A DNA stretch of 64,000 nt, taken from assembly GCA_947493265.1 (NCBI GenBank), contig CANLQL010000002.1, positions 310,001 through 374,000 of the forward strand. The letters run 5' to 3'. The notes below the pieces were generated by a model. It was not told the origin of the DNA and did no database searches. It saw only the letters and a program-made list of their open reading frames with translations. Below, piece after piece: positions 45,318 to 54,214 of this stretch; positions within the stretch are counted from its first letter, which is position 1, and each line of letters opens with the position of its first letter. Source of the stretch: an uncultured Litoreibacter sp. (lineage in GTDB: Bacteria > Pseudomonadota > Alphaproteobacteria > Rhodobacterales > Rhodobacteraceae). Made by a program: the position numbers and the translations under genes.

Positions 45318-46010
45318 TCATGGGTGAACGTGCTCAAAGTAGTTTGCGTTGGTCTGAGATATCCGCTCGATGGTTGCATCAAGACGCGAAAGATGAAGCA
45401 TACCTGCACGAACAGCAGCATCGGCATCATGATCTTTTACAGCGTCCGCGATGGCACGATGATCGGCTATGAGCTCTGGCATGCGTTGTTCTTTGGACAG
45501 GCCCAACATGCAGAGCCGGTCAACTTTTGCCTTTTCCTCAAGGATCACGTCAAACGCATAATCGGCCTCGGCTATCTCACAGAGGGTCTTGTGGAAGGCA
45601 TAATCCAACTCACCGAATCCCTCGTAGTCTTCCGCGGCCAGCAGAGCGTCTTGTTTGGCCAGTTCGCCATCAAGTGCCGCAGCACCAGATGCAGAACACA
45701 GTTTTGCAGCGCGGCGTAAAACTTCCGTATCAATGGCGGATCGCACGAACCGGGCCTTTTCGATCTCGCGCATCGAGAAGCGGCGCACCTCGGTTGCGCG
45801 TTGCGGTCGGATCAGCAAAAGATCGAGGTTTGCCAATCGGTTAAACGCATCGCGAACGGGCTGTCGCGAGACGCCAAAGCGTGTGGCAATCTCCGCCTCG
45901 GAAATACGATCACCCGGTTTCAATTCCAGTGACCTGATCTCTTCATGCAAGGCGTCAAAGACGTCATCGACGCTCGTGCGTCGCTCGCCAAGTTGTGTTG
46001 CTAGTACCAT
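45318..46010 (-). CDS. GntR-family FCD regulator of the alginate locus
   Basis: A 230-residue regulator. The winged helix is at about residues 10-75 (RISEAEIATRFGVSRQPVRD) and the FCD ligand domain follows, with Asp-His in ELDYAFHKTLCE and further His in DHRAIADAV and AGMLHLSRL for a metal site. The start at 46010 is set by AGGGAGCGG upstream. It diverges from algS and probably represses both directions until a uronate-type ligand binds. Operator-like repeats are at 46071-46105. Confidence 0.88.
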   Translation of the reverse strand: MVLATQLGERRTSVDDVFDALHEEIRSLELKPGDRISEAEIATRFGVSRQPVRDAFNRLANLDLLLIRPQRATEVRRFSMREIEKARFVRSAIDTEVLRRAAKLCSASGAAALDGELAKQDALLAAEDYEGFGELDYAFHKTLCEIAEADYAFDVILEEKAKVDRLCMLGLSKEQRMPELIADHRAIADAVKDHDADAAVRAGMLHLSRLDATIERISQTNANYFEHVHP

Positions 46011-46070
46011 AAGACCGCTCCCTATACGGAGTTCGGCTGCATTGGTAGCACAGAAAAAAATCACGCGCTA

Positions 46071-46105
46071 GACTAGTATCCCAGATAATCGACTAGTATA
46101 CCAGA
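46071..46105. promoter_or_regulatory. Two operator-like repeats for the GntR regulator
   Basis: GACTAGTATCCCAGA (46071-46085) and GACTAGTATACCAGA (46091-46105) repeat at a 20-base step, two helical turns. The second contains CTAGTATACCAG, a near-palindrome around GTATAC typical of FCD-type GntR sites. They lie between gntR and algS. A further half-like GACTAG is at 46123-46128. Confidence 0.7.
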
Positions 46106-46159
46106 CGGCGTGCGTTCGATTCGACTAGCGATTGAGCGTTGGGATGTTTGGGAGGCACT

Positions 46160-47236
46160 ATGGCCGGGGTTCATCTTGAAGGGATCGTCAAAGCTTACGG
46201 CGCAGTGCAGGTTGTGCACGGCATTGATCTCGAAGTTCAGGAAAAAGAATTTGTGGTTCTTGTCGGCCCGTCTGGTTGCGGAAAATCAACGACCCTACGC
46301 ATGGTTGCTGGCCTGGAGGAGATTACCGCAGGCGATGTGACCATCGATGGGCGGCGCGTGAATCGCATCGCGCCCAAAGATCGCGACGTGGCGATGGTGT
46401 TTCAGAACTACGCCCTCTATCCGCACCTTAACGTTGCTGACAATATGGCGTTTGGGCTGCGTATTCGTCGTATGCCGAAAGCAGAAATCAAGACAACAAT
46501 TGCAGAAGTGGCGCAGATCCTTGGACTGACCGAATATCTCGACCGTCGGCCTGCAGATTTGTCCGGTGGTCAACGTCAGCGCGTGGCGATGGGCCGGGCC
46601 ATTGTCCGCCACCCCAAGGTGTTCTTGTTCGATGAGCCTCTGTCCAATCTCGATGCAAAACTGCGTACTCAGATGCGTGCAGAGATCAAGCGATTGCACA
46701 ACCGGCTTGGTGTGACGTCGATTTATGTGACCCACGACCAAGTAGAAGCTATGACGCTGGCCGATCGGATTGTCGTGATGAATGATGGCCGGATCGAGCA
46801 AGTCGGCACGCCGATGGAGCTGTTCAACAATCCGGTCAATACGTTCGTTGCGGGCTTCCTTGGATCGCCGCCGATGAACCAAGTCAGAGGTGTGCTGACC
46901 GAAACAGGGGCCAAGGTTGGCAATTCCGAGATCAAACTCGATGCCAAAGTGAATGGTCATGTTGGACGCGAAGTGATCGTAGGCATCCGCCCTGAACATG
47001 TTAGCTTACGTGCGGGCGATCACACATCGCCGTTTCCGGTTGCTTTGGACCTGGTCGAACCACTTGGTTCAGAAGCGTTGCTCCATGCACGTTTTGGCGA
47101 TGAAACCGTTGTTTTCAAGACCGAAACCGGCGGTGATATCGCACAATTCTCCGGTGTAGATCATGTGCATGTTCCCGCCTCGCTGGTCAAAATATTCGAC
47201 GCCGAGACCGGACAAGCTATGAGTTTTGGAGCCTGA
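46160..47236 (+). CDS. algS: Alginate oligosaccharide ABC importer ATPase AlgS
   Basis: A 358-residue MalK/UgpC-type ATPase: Walker A GPSGCGKSTT, signature LSGGQRQRVAMGRAI, Walker B VFLFDEPLSNLDAKL, and a C-terminal TOBE domain (about 240-350; GIRPEHVSLRAGD). The size equals Sphingomonas AlgS. The ATG at 46160 follows GGGAGG. It heads the alg operon and powers the AlgM1-AlgM2 permease. Confidence 0.85.
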   Translation: MAGVHLEGIVKAYGAVQVVHGIDLEVQEKEFVVLVGPSGCGKSTTLRMVAGLEEITAGDVTIDGRRVNRIAPKDRDVAMVFQNYALYPHLNVADNMAFGLRIRRMPKAEIKTTIAEVAQILGLTEYLDRRPADLSGGQRQRVAMGRAIVRHPKVFLFDEPLSNLDAKLRTQMRAEIKRLHNRLGVTSIYVTHDQVEAMTLADRIVVMNDGRIEQVGTPMELFNNPVNTFVAGFLGSPPMNQVRGVLTETGAKVGNSEIKLDAKVNGHVGREVIVGIRPEHVSLRAGDHTSPFPVALDLVEPLGSEALLHARFGDETVVFKTETGGDIAQFSGVDHVHVPASLVKIFDAETGQAMSFGA

Positions 47237-47238
47237 GG

Positions 47239-48210
47239 ATGGTGGATCACACCTCCTCCGCTGCGGTCAATGAACCGGGACGCGAAGTTGCACAAGATGG
47301 GCATTGGATCCGAATTGTCGATCACTTTAAACGCGAATGGCAAATCTATGTGATGCTGCTGCCGATGATCCTCTGGTTTGTCGTGTTTCTCTACAAGCCA
47401 ATGTATGGCCTTCAGGTCGCGTTCAAAGATTACTCCATCTTCAGAGGTGTTGCTGGAAGCCCTTGGATCGGTTTTGAACATTTCGAGACCCTCTTATACA
47501 GTGACCAATTCGCGCGCGCGCTAAAAAACACCTTTATGATCAGTATGTTGAGCCTGTGTTTTGGCTTCCCGGTGCCGATCATTCTGGCGTTGATGTTCAA
47601 TGAGATCACGAACCAACTGTTCAAGCGGACCTCGCAAACCATCGTCTATCTGCCACACTTTATTTCAACGGTGATTATTGCGGGGATCGTGATTACAGCG
47701 TTTTCACCCTCGGCCGGGATCGTCAACCAGTTCCTGCAATGGCTGGGGATTGAACCAATCTACTTCCTGATCAAGCCAGAGTGGTTCCGCCCAATCTTCA
47801 TCGGGTCTGGCATCTGGCAAGAGGCGGGCTTCTCTTCCATCGTCTTCCTTGCGGCAATTGCAGGCGTTAACCCGTCGCTCTACGAGTCCGCGGTGATCGA
47901 TGGTGCAAGCCGCTGGCAGATGATGTGGAAAATTACGCTGCCCTCTATTTTGCCGACAATCATCATCATGCTCATCATTCGGATCGGCAACCTTCTGGAG
48001 GTCGGTTTTGAGTTGATCATCCTTCTGTATCAGCCAGCGACATATGAAACCGCCGACGTGATCAACACCTTCATTTACCGGCAAGGTATCCAGGGCGCGC
48101 AATATGATCTCGCGGCGGCAGCGGGTCTGTTCAATGCCGTGGTCGCCTTTGTTTTGGTGATGACAGCAAACACAATCTCTCGGCGTCTGTCGAACACATC
48201 GCTTTGGTAG
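47239..48210 (+). CDS. algM1: Alginate importer permease AlgM1
   Basis: A 323-residue permease of the LplB/AlgM1 type with about six helices, a cytoplasmic N-terminal extension of about 40 residues and the EAA loop (ESAVIDGASRWQMMWKITLP). The length matches AlgM1 (about 324 residues). It starts two bases after algS. It forms the inner-membrane channel with AlgM2. Confidence 0.85.
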   Translation: MVDHTSSAAVNEPGREVAQDGHWIRIVDHFKREWQIYVMLLPMILWFVVFLYKPMYGLQVAFKDYSIFRGVAGSPWIGFEHFETLLYSDQFARALKNTFMISMLSLCFGFPVPIILALMFNEITNQLFKRTSQTIVYLPHFISTVIIAGIVITAFSPSAGIVNQFLQWLGIEPIYFLIKPEWFRPIFIGSGIWQEAGFSSIVFLAAIAGVNPSLYESAVIDGASRWQMMWKITLPSILPTIIIMLIIRIGNLLEVGFELIILLYQPATYETADVINTFIYRQGIQGAQYDLAAAAGLFNAVVAFVLVMTANTISRRLSNTSLW

Positions 48211-48223
48211 GGGGGAACACGCA

Positions 48224-49105
48224 ATGGCAAACATGAACCTCTATTCTCGCGGCGATAAAATGTTCGTTCGTCTCAACATGCTTTTGATCGCGATTTTCAC
48301 AATTTCGACGCTCTATCCGTTCATCTATATTGCTGCCGTTTCGCTCAGCGAGGGGTCGGCGGCAAGTGCTGGTACTGTGTTTTGGCGGCCAATCGGCCTG
48401 ACGCTTGCGGCGTATGATTATGTGCTCGCTGAGCCCTTATTCTGGTCGTCCTACCGCAACACCTTCATCTACACGTTTGGTGGCACGTTCGTGAGCATGC
48501 TAATCATCGTGCCCGGTGCATATGCGCTGTCCAAACCGCAGCTGTTTGGGCGGCGCTACTTCAACTTGTTCGTCGCGTTCACCATGTGGTTCAACGCCGG
48601 TTTGATCCCGTTCTTTTTGAATATGCGCGATCTGAACCTGATGGACAGCTACTTTGGCCTGATCATCGCGTTTGCCTGTAACGCGTTCAACATCATCCTC
48701 TTGCGCAATTTCTTCGAGTCGATCCCGCAATCTTTTGAAGAAGCCGCGCGGATGGATGGTGCCAATGAGTTTCAGGTGTTGTGGAAGGTCTATATGCCGC
48801 TGTCAAAGCCCGCGCTTGCCACGATCATCCTGTTTTGCATGGTCGCCAGATGGAACGGGTTCTTCTGGGCGATGGTTCTGCTGAAGGATGAGCAGAAAAT
48901 TCCGCTTCAAGTCTATTTGCGCCAGGTCATTGCGACGCTCGCTGACGATGAAGAGTTTGGGTTGTCGATCATCGATGCCACATACTCGGTTGAGACGGTC
49001 ACCGCCGCGATCATGGTGTGCTCGATTATCCCCGTGATGATCTTTTATCCGTTCATTCAGAAATACTTCAACAAGGGCATCATGCTTGGTGGTGTCAAAG
49101 AATAA
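48224..49105 (+). CDS. algM2: Alginate importer permease AlgM2
   Basis: A 293-residue permease of the LplC/YtcP/AlgM2 type, the same length as AlgM2, with the EAA loop EEAARMDGANEFQVLWKVYM and the family C-terminus ending YFNKGIMLGGVKE. It pairs with AlgM1. GGGGGAAC precedes the start. Confidence 0.86.
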   Translation: MANMNLYSRGDKMFVRLNMLLIAIFTISTLYPFIYIAAVSLSEGSAASAGTVFWRPIGLTLAAYDYVLAEPLFWSSYRNTFIYTFGGTFVSMLIIVPGAYALSKPQLFGRRYFNLFVAFTMWFNAGLIPFFLNMRDLNLMDSYFGLIIAFACNAFNIILLRNFFESIPQSFEEAARMDGANEFQVLWKVYMPLSKPALATIILFCMVARWNGFFWAMVLLKDEQKIPLQVYLRQVIATLADDEEFGLSIIDATYSVETVTAAIMVCSIIPVMIFYPFIQKYFNKGIMLGGVKE

Positions 49106-49140
49106 CAATCAAGAACCGAAAGCGTAAAAGGGAGGAAACT

Positions 49141-50682
49141 ATGCGCATTTTAACAGCCTTGGCAGCAACCCTGTTGTCAACATCACTAACGGCCCCCGTG
49201 CTTGCGGATGGCCATCTGAAAATCACTGACGAGCCGGTGGAATTCACCGTTCATCTGCACAACAAACGCTATTTCTACGATGAAAACTGGCCTGTTGAGC
49301 AAGCCGCACGTGCGTTGACTGGCGTGGCTCTGAAGGGGGCGACGTTTGGGACAAATACGCCAAGCTCGAAAGAGGCTCACAACTTGATGCTGGCCTCAGG
49401 CGATATCCCGCATATCGTGGGCGGTGACAAAATCAAAGACATGGTCAACGAATATGGTCCGCAAGGCGCGTTTGTTCCGCTCAACGATCTGATCGATGAA
49501 CATGCCCCAAACATCAAAGCCTTCTTTGACAAGTATCCTGACAAACAGGCTGCTGTATCGTCCTTTGACGGCAACCTCTATTACATCCCATATCTGCCAG
49601 ACGGGAAATATGGCCGGGCCTATTGGATGCGTCAGGACTGGCTGGACAAGCTGGGACTGGAAGTTCCAAACAATGTGGACGAACTTTACGAAGTTCTGAC
49701 TGCATTCCGTAACAACGATCCAAACGGCAACGGCGAAAAAGATGAAGTGCCTTTCTTTGCTCGTCAGTGGCAGGAAATGTTGCGTCTTGTGACATTCTGG
49801 GATGGCCGGTCCTCTGGTTCGGACACACCACATGACTTCCTTATCGAAGATGGTAAAATCACACATGGCTATGTCGGCGATGGATACCGTGAAGGCATCA
49901 AGAATATTGCCAAATGGTATCAGGAAGGCTTGATCGATGCAGAAGTGTTCACCCGTGGCTCATCCGCACGTGAATACCTGTTGTCCGAAAACTTGGGCGG
50001 CATGACACATGACTGGTTTGCGTCCACCTCCGGCTACAACCCGAAGCTCAGAGACAAGATCGAAGGGTTTGATCTGGCCGTTATCGCACCGCCTGCGTCA
50101 ATCTCGGGTGTTCGAATGGCCGAGCATCGCCGTATTCCGGTGAAGCCAGATGGTTGGGCGATCTCGCACACCAATCCTGATCCGGTGACGACGATCAAAT
50201 ACTTCGATTTCTACTTTACTGAAGAGGGCCGTCGTTTGGCCAACTTCGGCATCGAAGGCGAGCAGTATGACATGGTCGACGGCAAACCGATCTTCAAGAA
50301 AGAGTTCATGGAAGCTGGTCCGGTCAACAGCCAATTGTACCAAGTTGGTGCACAGGTTCAGCGTGGTTATTTCCAAGACTTCGACTACGAGATCCAGTGG
50401 ACAAACCCATCGGCCCTGAAAGGCATCGAGCTTTACGATGCTGGCGACTATCTGGTGCCTCAGTTCTTAGGCGTGGCGTTCAACGAAGAAGAACAGGGCG
50501 TCTATGACAAGAAATGGAGCCAAGTGCGCGACTACATGCTTGAGAAGCAACAGGCATGGATTCTCGGATCTGCTGACGTCGAGGCTGAGTGGGACGACTA
50601 CATGGCCACACTCGACAAAATGGGCTTCAACGACGTTCTGGACGCGATGAACTCTGCCTATGCCCGTCAATACGGCGGCTAA
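49141..50682 (+). CDS. algQ: Alginate oligosaccharide-binding protein AlgQ
   Basis: A 513-residue periplasmic solute-binding protein with signal peptide (residues 1-22, ending PVLADG). It closely follows AlgQ1/AlgQ2 in layout: DENWPVEQAARALTGV, NLMLASGDIPHIVGGDKIKD, the calcium loop DPNGNGEKDEVPF, NLGGMTHDWFAST and the C-terminal SAYARQYGG. It delivers unsaturated alginate oligomers to AlgM1M2S. The ATG at 49141 follows GGGAGG. A terminator-like hairpin after the gene may set its level relative to the lyase. Confidence 0.87.
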   Translation: MRILTALAATLLSTSLTAPVLADGHLKITDEPVEFTVHLHNKRYFYDENWPVEQAARALTGVALKGATFGTNTPSSKEAHNLMLASGDIPHIVGGDKIKDMVNEYGPQGAFVPLNDLIDEHAPNIKAFFDKYPDKQAAVSSFDGNLYYIPYLPDGKYGRAYWMRQDWLDKLGLEVPNNVDELYEVLTAFRNNDPNGNGEKDEVPFFARQWQEMLRLVTFWDGRSSGSDTPHDFLIEDGKITHGYVGDGYREGIKNIAKWYQEGLIDAEVFTRGSSAREYLLSENLGGMTHDWFASTSGYNPKLRDKIEGFDLAVIAPPASISGVRMAEHRRIPVKPDGWAISHTNPDPVTTIKYFDFYFTEEGRRLANFGIEGEQYDMVDGKPIFKKEFMEAGPVNSQLYQVGAQVQRGYFQDFDYEIQWTNPSALKGIELYDAGDYLVPQFLGVAFNEEEQGVYDKKWSQVRDYMLEKQQAWILGSADVEAEWDDYMATLDKMGFNDVLDAMNSAYARQYGG

Positions 50683-50691
50683 GCAAATAAA

Positions 50692-50726
50692 GGGAGCGGC
50701 TGCATCGGTGGCCGCCCCCGCTTTTT
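50692..50726 (+). terminator. Terminator or attenuator between algQ and the lyase gene
   Basis: GGGAGCGGC (50692-50700) pairs with GCCGCCCCC (50711-50719), one mismatch, 10-base loop, followed by GCTTTTT. It lies only 10 bases after algQ. Partial read-through would give more binding protein than lyase. Confidence 0.65.
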
Positions 50727-50739
50727 CCCGCAACAAAAG

Positions 50740-53070
50740 ATGATGAGCTCCCTCATGCCGGGCGATGTCCTTCCTTTGCTTGATGAACCCAAGGCTGGCC
50801 GTTTGACCATCCAATACGGGCCAACGCCCGAGACAGATGTGACAGAAAACCCGCCCCGATTTTCTTGGTTGCCGGTGATTGATGACGATGCGCGCTATGT
50901 ACTGCGCGTCTCATCCGACCCAACCTATCCAAAGGGCAAAACAGAAATTTACGAGGGCGTGCCACTCAATTTCTTCACGCCCGATACTATTTTCAAGCCA
51001 GGTGATTATCACTGGTCCTACGCAACTTGGAACACCGAGGCCAAAGCCCCCTCCAGCTCATGGAGCAGCACCCGCAGTTTCACATTGGGTAAGGATCTGG
51101 CGGAAACGCCATTGCCCGCTCGCAAGGATCGCCTCGCAAAATCTGCGACAACACATCCACGCTTATGGATGACCCAAGATCGCTTGAGTGATTTTAAGGA
51201 CGCAGTGGCGAGCGATCCCACCCATTGCACCTGGTCGACCTTTTACGAAAAATCCGTGCTGCCTTGGATGGACCGGGAGGTGATGCGCGAGCCCGCGGGC
51301 TATCCTGACCACAAACGCGTGGCCCCGATCTGGCGTCAAACCTATATTGATCTACAAGAGCTTTGGTACGCAATTCGCCATCTGGCCATTGGCGGCAAGG
51401 TCACCGACAACGCCGAGATGACTGCCCGGGCCAAGGAATGGCTACTGGAGGCGGCCAGGTGGGACCCGATGGGCGTCACCTCGCGGGCGTATACTGACGA
51501 ATGGGCCTACCGCGTCTGCAACGCGCTCGCGTGGGGGTATGACTGGCTTTATGACGATCTGAACGAAGACGAGCGTGAAAAAGTGCGCGCGGCCTTGCTT
51601 GAGCGGACACGCGACATTGCCGACCACGCGATCCTGAATGCAAAGATCCATTTGTTCCCCTATGACAGCCATGCTGTGCGGTCTGTCTCTTTGACCATTC
51701 TACCTGCCTGCATCGCACTCTTGGGTGACGCTGAAGAGGCCGAGGATTGGCTGCATTACTGCATCGAATTCCTTGCAAACCCCTATACGCCATGGGGCGA
51801 CAGCGACGGTGGCTGGGCCGAGGGAACGCATTATTGGATGATGGGCATCGCCTACCTGATTGATGCGGCAAACCGTTTGAAATCCTACACAGGCATCGAC
51901 CTGTACAAGCGGCCGTTCTTCCAAAATACCGGAGATTTCCCACTGTATTGCAAAGCCCCCAACACGCGGCGCGGCACATTTGGCGACGACAGCACGATGG
52001 GTGATTACGCCTGCATCAAAACCGGCTTGAACCTACGACAGTTCGCAGGTGCGACCGGCAAGGGGGCCTATCAGTGGTATTGCGATGAAAACCTGCGTCT
52101 TAACCCCGGCACCGAGATGGCGTTTTACAATTGGGGTTGGTGGGACACGAATTTTGACGAATTGGTCTTTCAGACGGATTTCCCGGTCATTGAAGCCACG
52201 CCACCTGAAAGCGGTTTGCGCCATTTCAAGGGGATTGGCTGGGTCGGGGTCCAGCACGCTATGGACAACCCGGACGAGCATATCCAGTTTGTCTTCAAAT
52301 CCTCTTCCTTCGGGTCTATCAGCCACAGTCACGGCGACCAAAATGCGTTCTGTATTTCGGCCTATGGTGAAGATTTGGCCATTCAGTCGGGCCACTATGT
52401 GGCGTTTAATTCGTCGATGCACCGCAATTGGCGCCGACAAACGCGATCCAAAAACGCAATCCTGATCAATGGCAAAGGCCAATATGCCGAAAAGGACAAG
52501 TCAAAGGCCATGGCCGCGACAGGTCGCATCCTTGCCGCAGAGCAGCGCGAAGACCACATCTTCATCAAAGGCGATGCGACCCCCGCATATCAAAGCCTGT
52601 CACCCGAAGTAACACTGGCCGAGCGCGAGATTTATTTCGTGCGCAACAGCTATTTCGTGTTCATCGACAAGATCGACGCTGAAACCCCGGTCACGATTGA
52701 CTGGCTATTGCATGCAAACGCGCCTTTCGAGCTCGGCAAGACGTCGTTTCGCAATACCGGCGAGCGCGCGGGTTTTTACGGTCAGGTCGTCTGGTCCGAA
52801 GCCGGGAAGCCGCAGATGTCTCAGTTCACCGATTTTCCAGATGTCGACCCGGCCGATTACGAGGGCCTTCCGGTCAGTACCTGCCTGACTGCGCGCTACC
52901 CCGCGGCCACCCGCCACAGAATTGCGACGCTGTTGGTGCCCTACAAGCTCGACGCGCCAAAGCGGATTTTCAACTTCATGGATGATCAGGGCTACGACGC
53001 TGATCTCTACTTTACCGATGCCGATGAGAACACGTTCAAAGTCGTTCTCAAAAAACTGGCAAACACTTAA
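50740..53070 (+). CDS. PL15-type exolytic oligoalginate lyase (heparinase II/III superfamily)
   Basis: A 776-residue protein, the same length as Agrobacterium Atu3025, the PL15 exo-type alginate lyase, and close to it along its length as I recall that protein. It has an N-terminal beta-sandwich with TENPPRFSWLPVIDDDARYV, an alpha-toroid (about 130-480, with IHLFPYDSHAVRS and GWAEGTHYWMMG) and a C-terminal beta domain with SSFGSISHSHGDQNAF holding the catalytic His. There is no signal peptide, so it acts in the cytoplasm on imported oligomers and yields unsaturated monouronates. The start region has no strong ribosome site. Confidence 0.86.
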   Translation: MMSSLMPGDVLPLLDEPKAGRLTIQYGPTPETDVTENPPRFSWLPVIDDDARYVLRVSSDPTYPKGKTEIYEGVPLNFFTPDTIFKPGDYHWSYATWNTEAKAPSSSWSSTRSFTLGKDLAETPLPARKDRLAKSATTHPRLWMTQDRLSDFKDAVASDPTHCTWSTFYEKSVLPWMDREVMREPAGYPDHKRVAPIWRQTYIDLQELWYAIRHLAIGGKVTDNAEMTARAKEWLLEAARWDPMGVTSRAYTDEWAYRVCNALAWGYDWLYDDLNEDEREKVRAALLERTRDIADHAILNAKIHLFPYDSHAVRSVSLTILPACIALLGDAEEAEDWLHYCIEFLANPYTPWGDSDGGWAEGTHYWMMGIAYLIDAANRLKSYTGIDLYKRPFFQNTGDFPLYCKAPNTRRGTFGDDSTMGDYACIKTGLNLRQFAGATGKGAYQWYCDENLRLNPGTEMAFYNWGWWDTNFDELVFQTDFPVIEATPPESGLRHFKGIGWVGVQHAMDNPDEHIQFVFKSSSFGSISHSHGDQNAFCISAYGEDLAIQSGHYVAFNSSMHRNWRRQTRSKNAILINGKGQYAEKDKSKAMAATGRILAAEQREDHIFIKGDATPAYQSLSPEVTLAEREIYFVRNSYFVFIDKIDAETPVTIDWLLHANAPFELGKTSFRNTGERAGFYGQVVWSEAGKPQMSQFTDFPDVDPADYEGLPVSTCLTARYPAATRHRIATLLVPYKLDAPKRIFNFMDDQGYDADLYFTDADENTFKVVLKKLANT

Positions 53071-53085
53071 GAAAGCGAGACCGAG

Positions 53086-53829
53086 ATGAAATTAAAAGGG
53101 AAGACGGCGATTGTAACCGGTGGCGGGCGTGACATTGGTGCGGCAGCAGCGCTCAAGCTTGCCTCTGAAGGCGCTGATGTTGCGATCAGCTATTTCGCAA
53201 GTTCGACAGGTGCCGATGACGTTGTTGCCAAAATCGAAGCCAACGGTGGCAAGGCTGAGGCCGTTCAAGCGGATTTAAGTACTCAGAATGGTGTTGACGC
53301 ACTGATTGCCAAAACGGTTGAAACCTTTGGTGGCATCGACATCTTGGTTAACAACGCAGGCGGACTTGTCGAACGAAAAAAGATCGCGGATATGTCGCTG
53401 GAGCATTGGCACACTGTCCTTAACCTAAATTTGACGTCCACTTTCATGATGATCAATGCCGCACTGAAGCACATGAAGACAGGGACGATCGTAAACCTTG
53501 CATCGCAAGCCGGACGTGATGGCGGTGGACCGGGCGCAGTGCCTTACGCGACGTCGAAAGGCGCGGTGATGACAATGACACGCGGCCTTGCCAAAGAACT
53601 GGGGCCGGAAATTCGTGTCAACGCGTTGTGCCCTGGCATGATCGACACCGATTTCCACAACGTCCACACACCTGACGCGGGACGACGCGGGTTTGAAGCC
53701 GCCGCACCGCTCAAGCGTCAAGGGCATGTCGAAGACGCGGCCAACCTTGTCTTGTTCCTGGCCTGCGATGACAGCGCCTTCATCACAGGGTCAAATATTG
53801 ATATCAATGGCGGTATGTTGTTCTCATAA
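53086..53829 (+). CDS. SDR-family reductase, likely DEH reductase
   Basis: A 247-residue short-chain dehydrogenase: cofactor motif TGGGRDIGAA, NNAG, catalytic Ser in LASQAGRD and YATSKG. In alginate pathways an SDR (A1-R, Atu3026) reduces DEH (4-deoxy-L-erythro-5-hexoseulose uronate) to KDG with NAD(P)H. The order lyase, SDR, KdgF supports that role, but SDR substrate cannot be read from the fold. Confidence 0.75.
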   Translation: MKLKGKTAIVTGGGRDIGAAAALKLASEGADVAISYFASSTGADDVVAKIEANGGKAEAVQADLSTQNGVDALIAKTVETFGGIDILVNNAGGLVERKKIADMSLEHWHTVLNLNLTSTFMMINAALKHMKTGTIVNLASQAGRDGGGPGAVPYATSKGAVMTMTRGLAKELGPEIRVNALCPGMIDTDFHNVHTPDAGRRGFEAAAPLKRQGHVEDAANLVLFLACDDSAFITGSNIDINGGMLFS

Positions 53830-53842
53830 GGCAGAGGTTGAT

Positions 53843-54154
53843 ATGTCTGATTTCCCAATCGTTGAAACCGGACCGGATGTGACCCGACAGGTCCTGTCAG
53901 ATCACTCCGATCTAATGGTCGTTGCCTTTCGGTTCGGTGCAAAAGGTGCAGAAGGCGCGCTCCATAATCACCCACATGTTCAATCGACTTATGTTGAAAG
54001 TGGCCGCTTTCGCTTCACACTCGGTGACGAAGTCCGCGAAGTGGGCCCTGGAGATAGTTTCGTTGTCCCGTCAATGCAAACCCATGGATGCATATGCCTG
54101 GAGCCAGGCTCCCTGATCGATTGCTTCACGCCGAGACGAGATGATTTCCTTTAG
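53843..54154 (+). CDS. kdgF: KdgF, cupin that linearises unsaturated monouronate
   Basis: A 103-residue cupin close to KdgF in length and layout: TRQVLSDHSDLMVVAFRFG, metal ligands HNHPH followed by STYVESGRF, GDSFVVPSMQTHG and the family ending FTPRRDDFL. KdgF opens the ring of 4,5-unsaturated uronate to DEH, the step between lyase and reductase. It starts 13 bases after the SDR stop and closes the operon. Confidence 0.88.
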   Translation: MSDFPIVETGPDVTRQVLSDHSDLMVVAFRFGAKGAEGALHNHPHVQSTYVESGRFRFTLGDEVREVGPGDSFVVPSMQTHGCICLEPGSLIDCFTPRRDDFL

Positions 54155-54214
54155 AACCAGGATTCCGGTTAGTCGCGAATGTACTTTGGACGCAGCCATA
54201 GGAATTCGTGGCCT

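Noticed and set aside
46160-49105. Identification of the importer as a generic LplABC or UgpC/MalK system
   Set aside because: Lengths of all four subunits, the calcium loop in the binding protein and the adjacent PL15-type lyase, SDR and KdgF fit the alginate AlgSM1M2Q system better.
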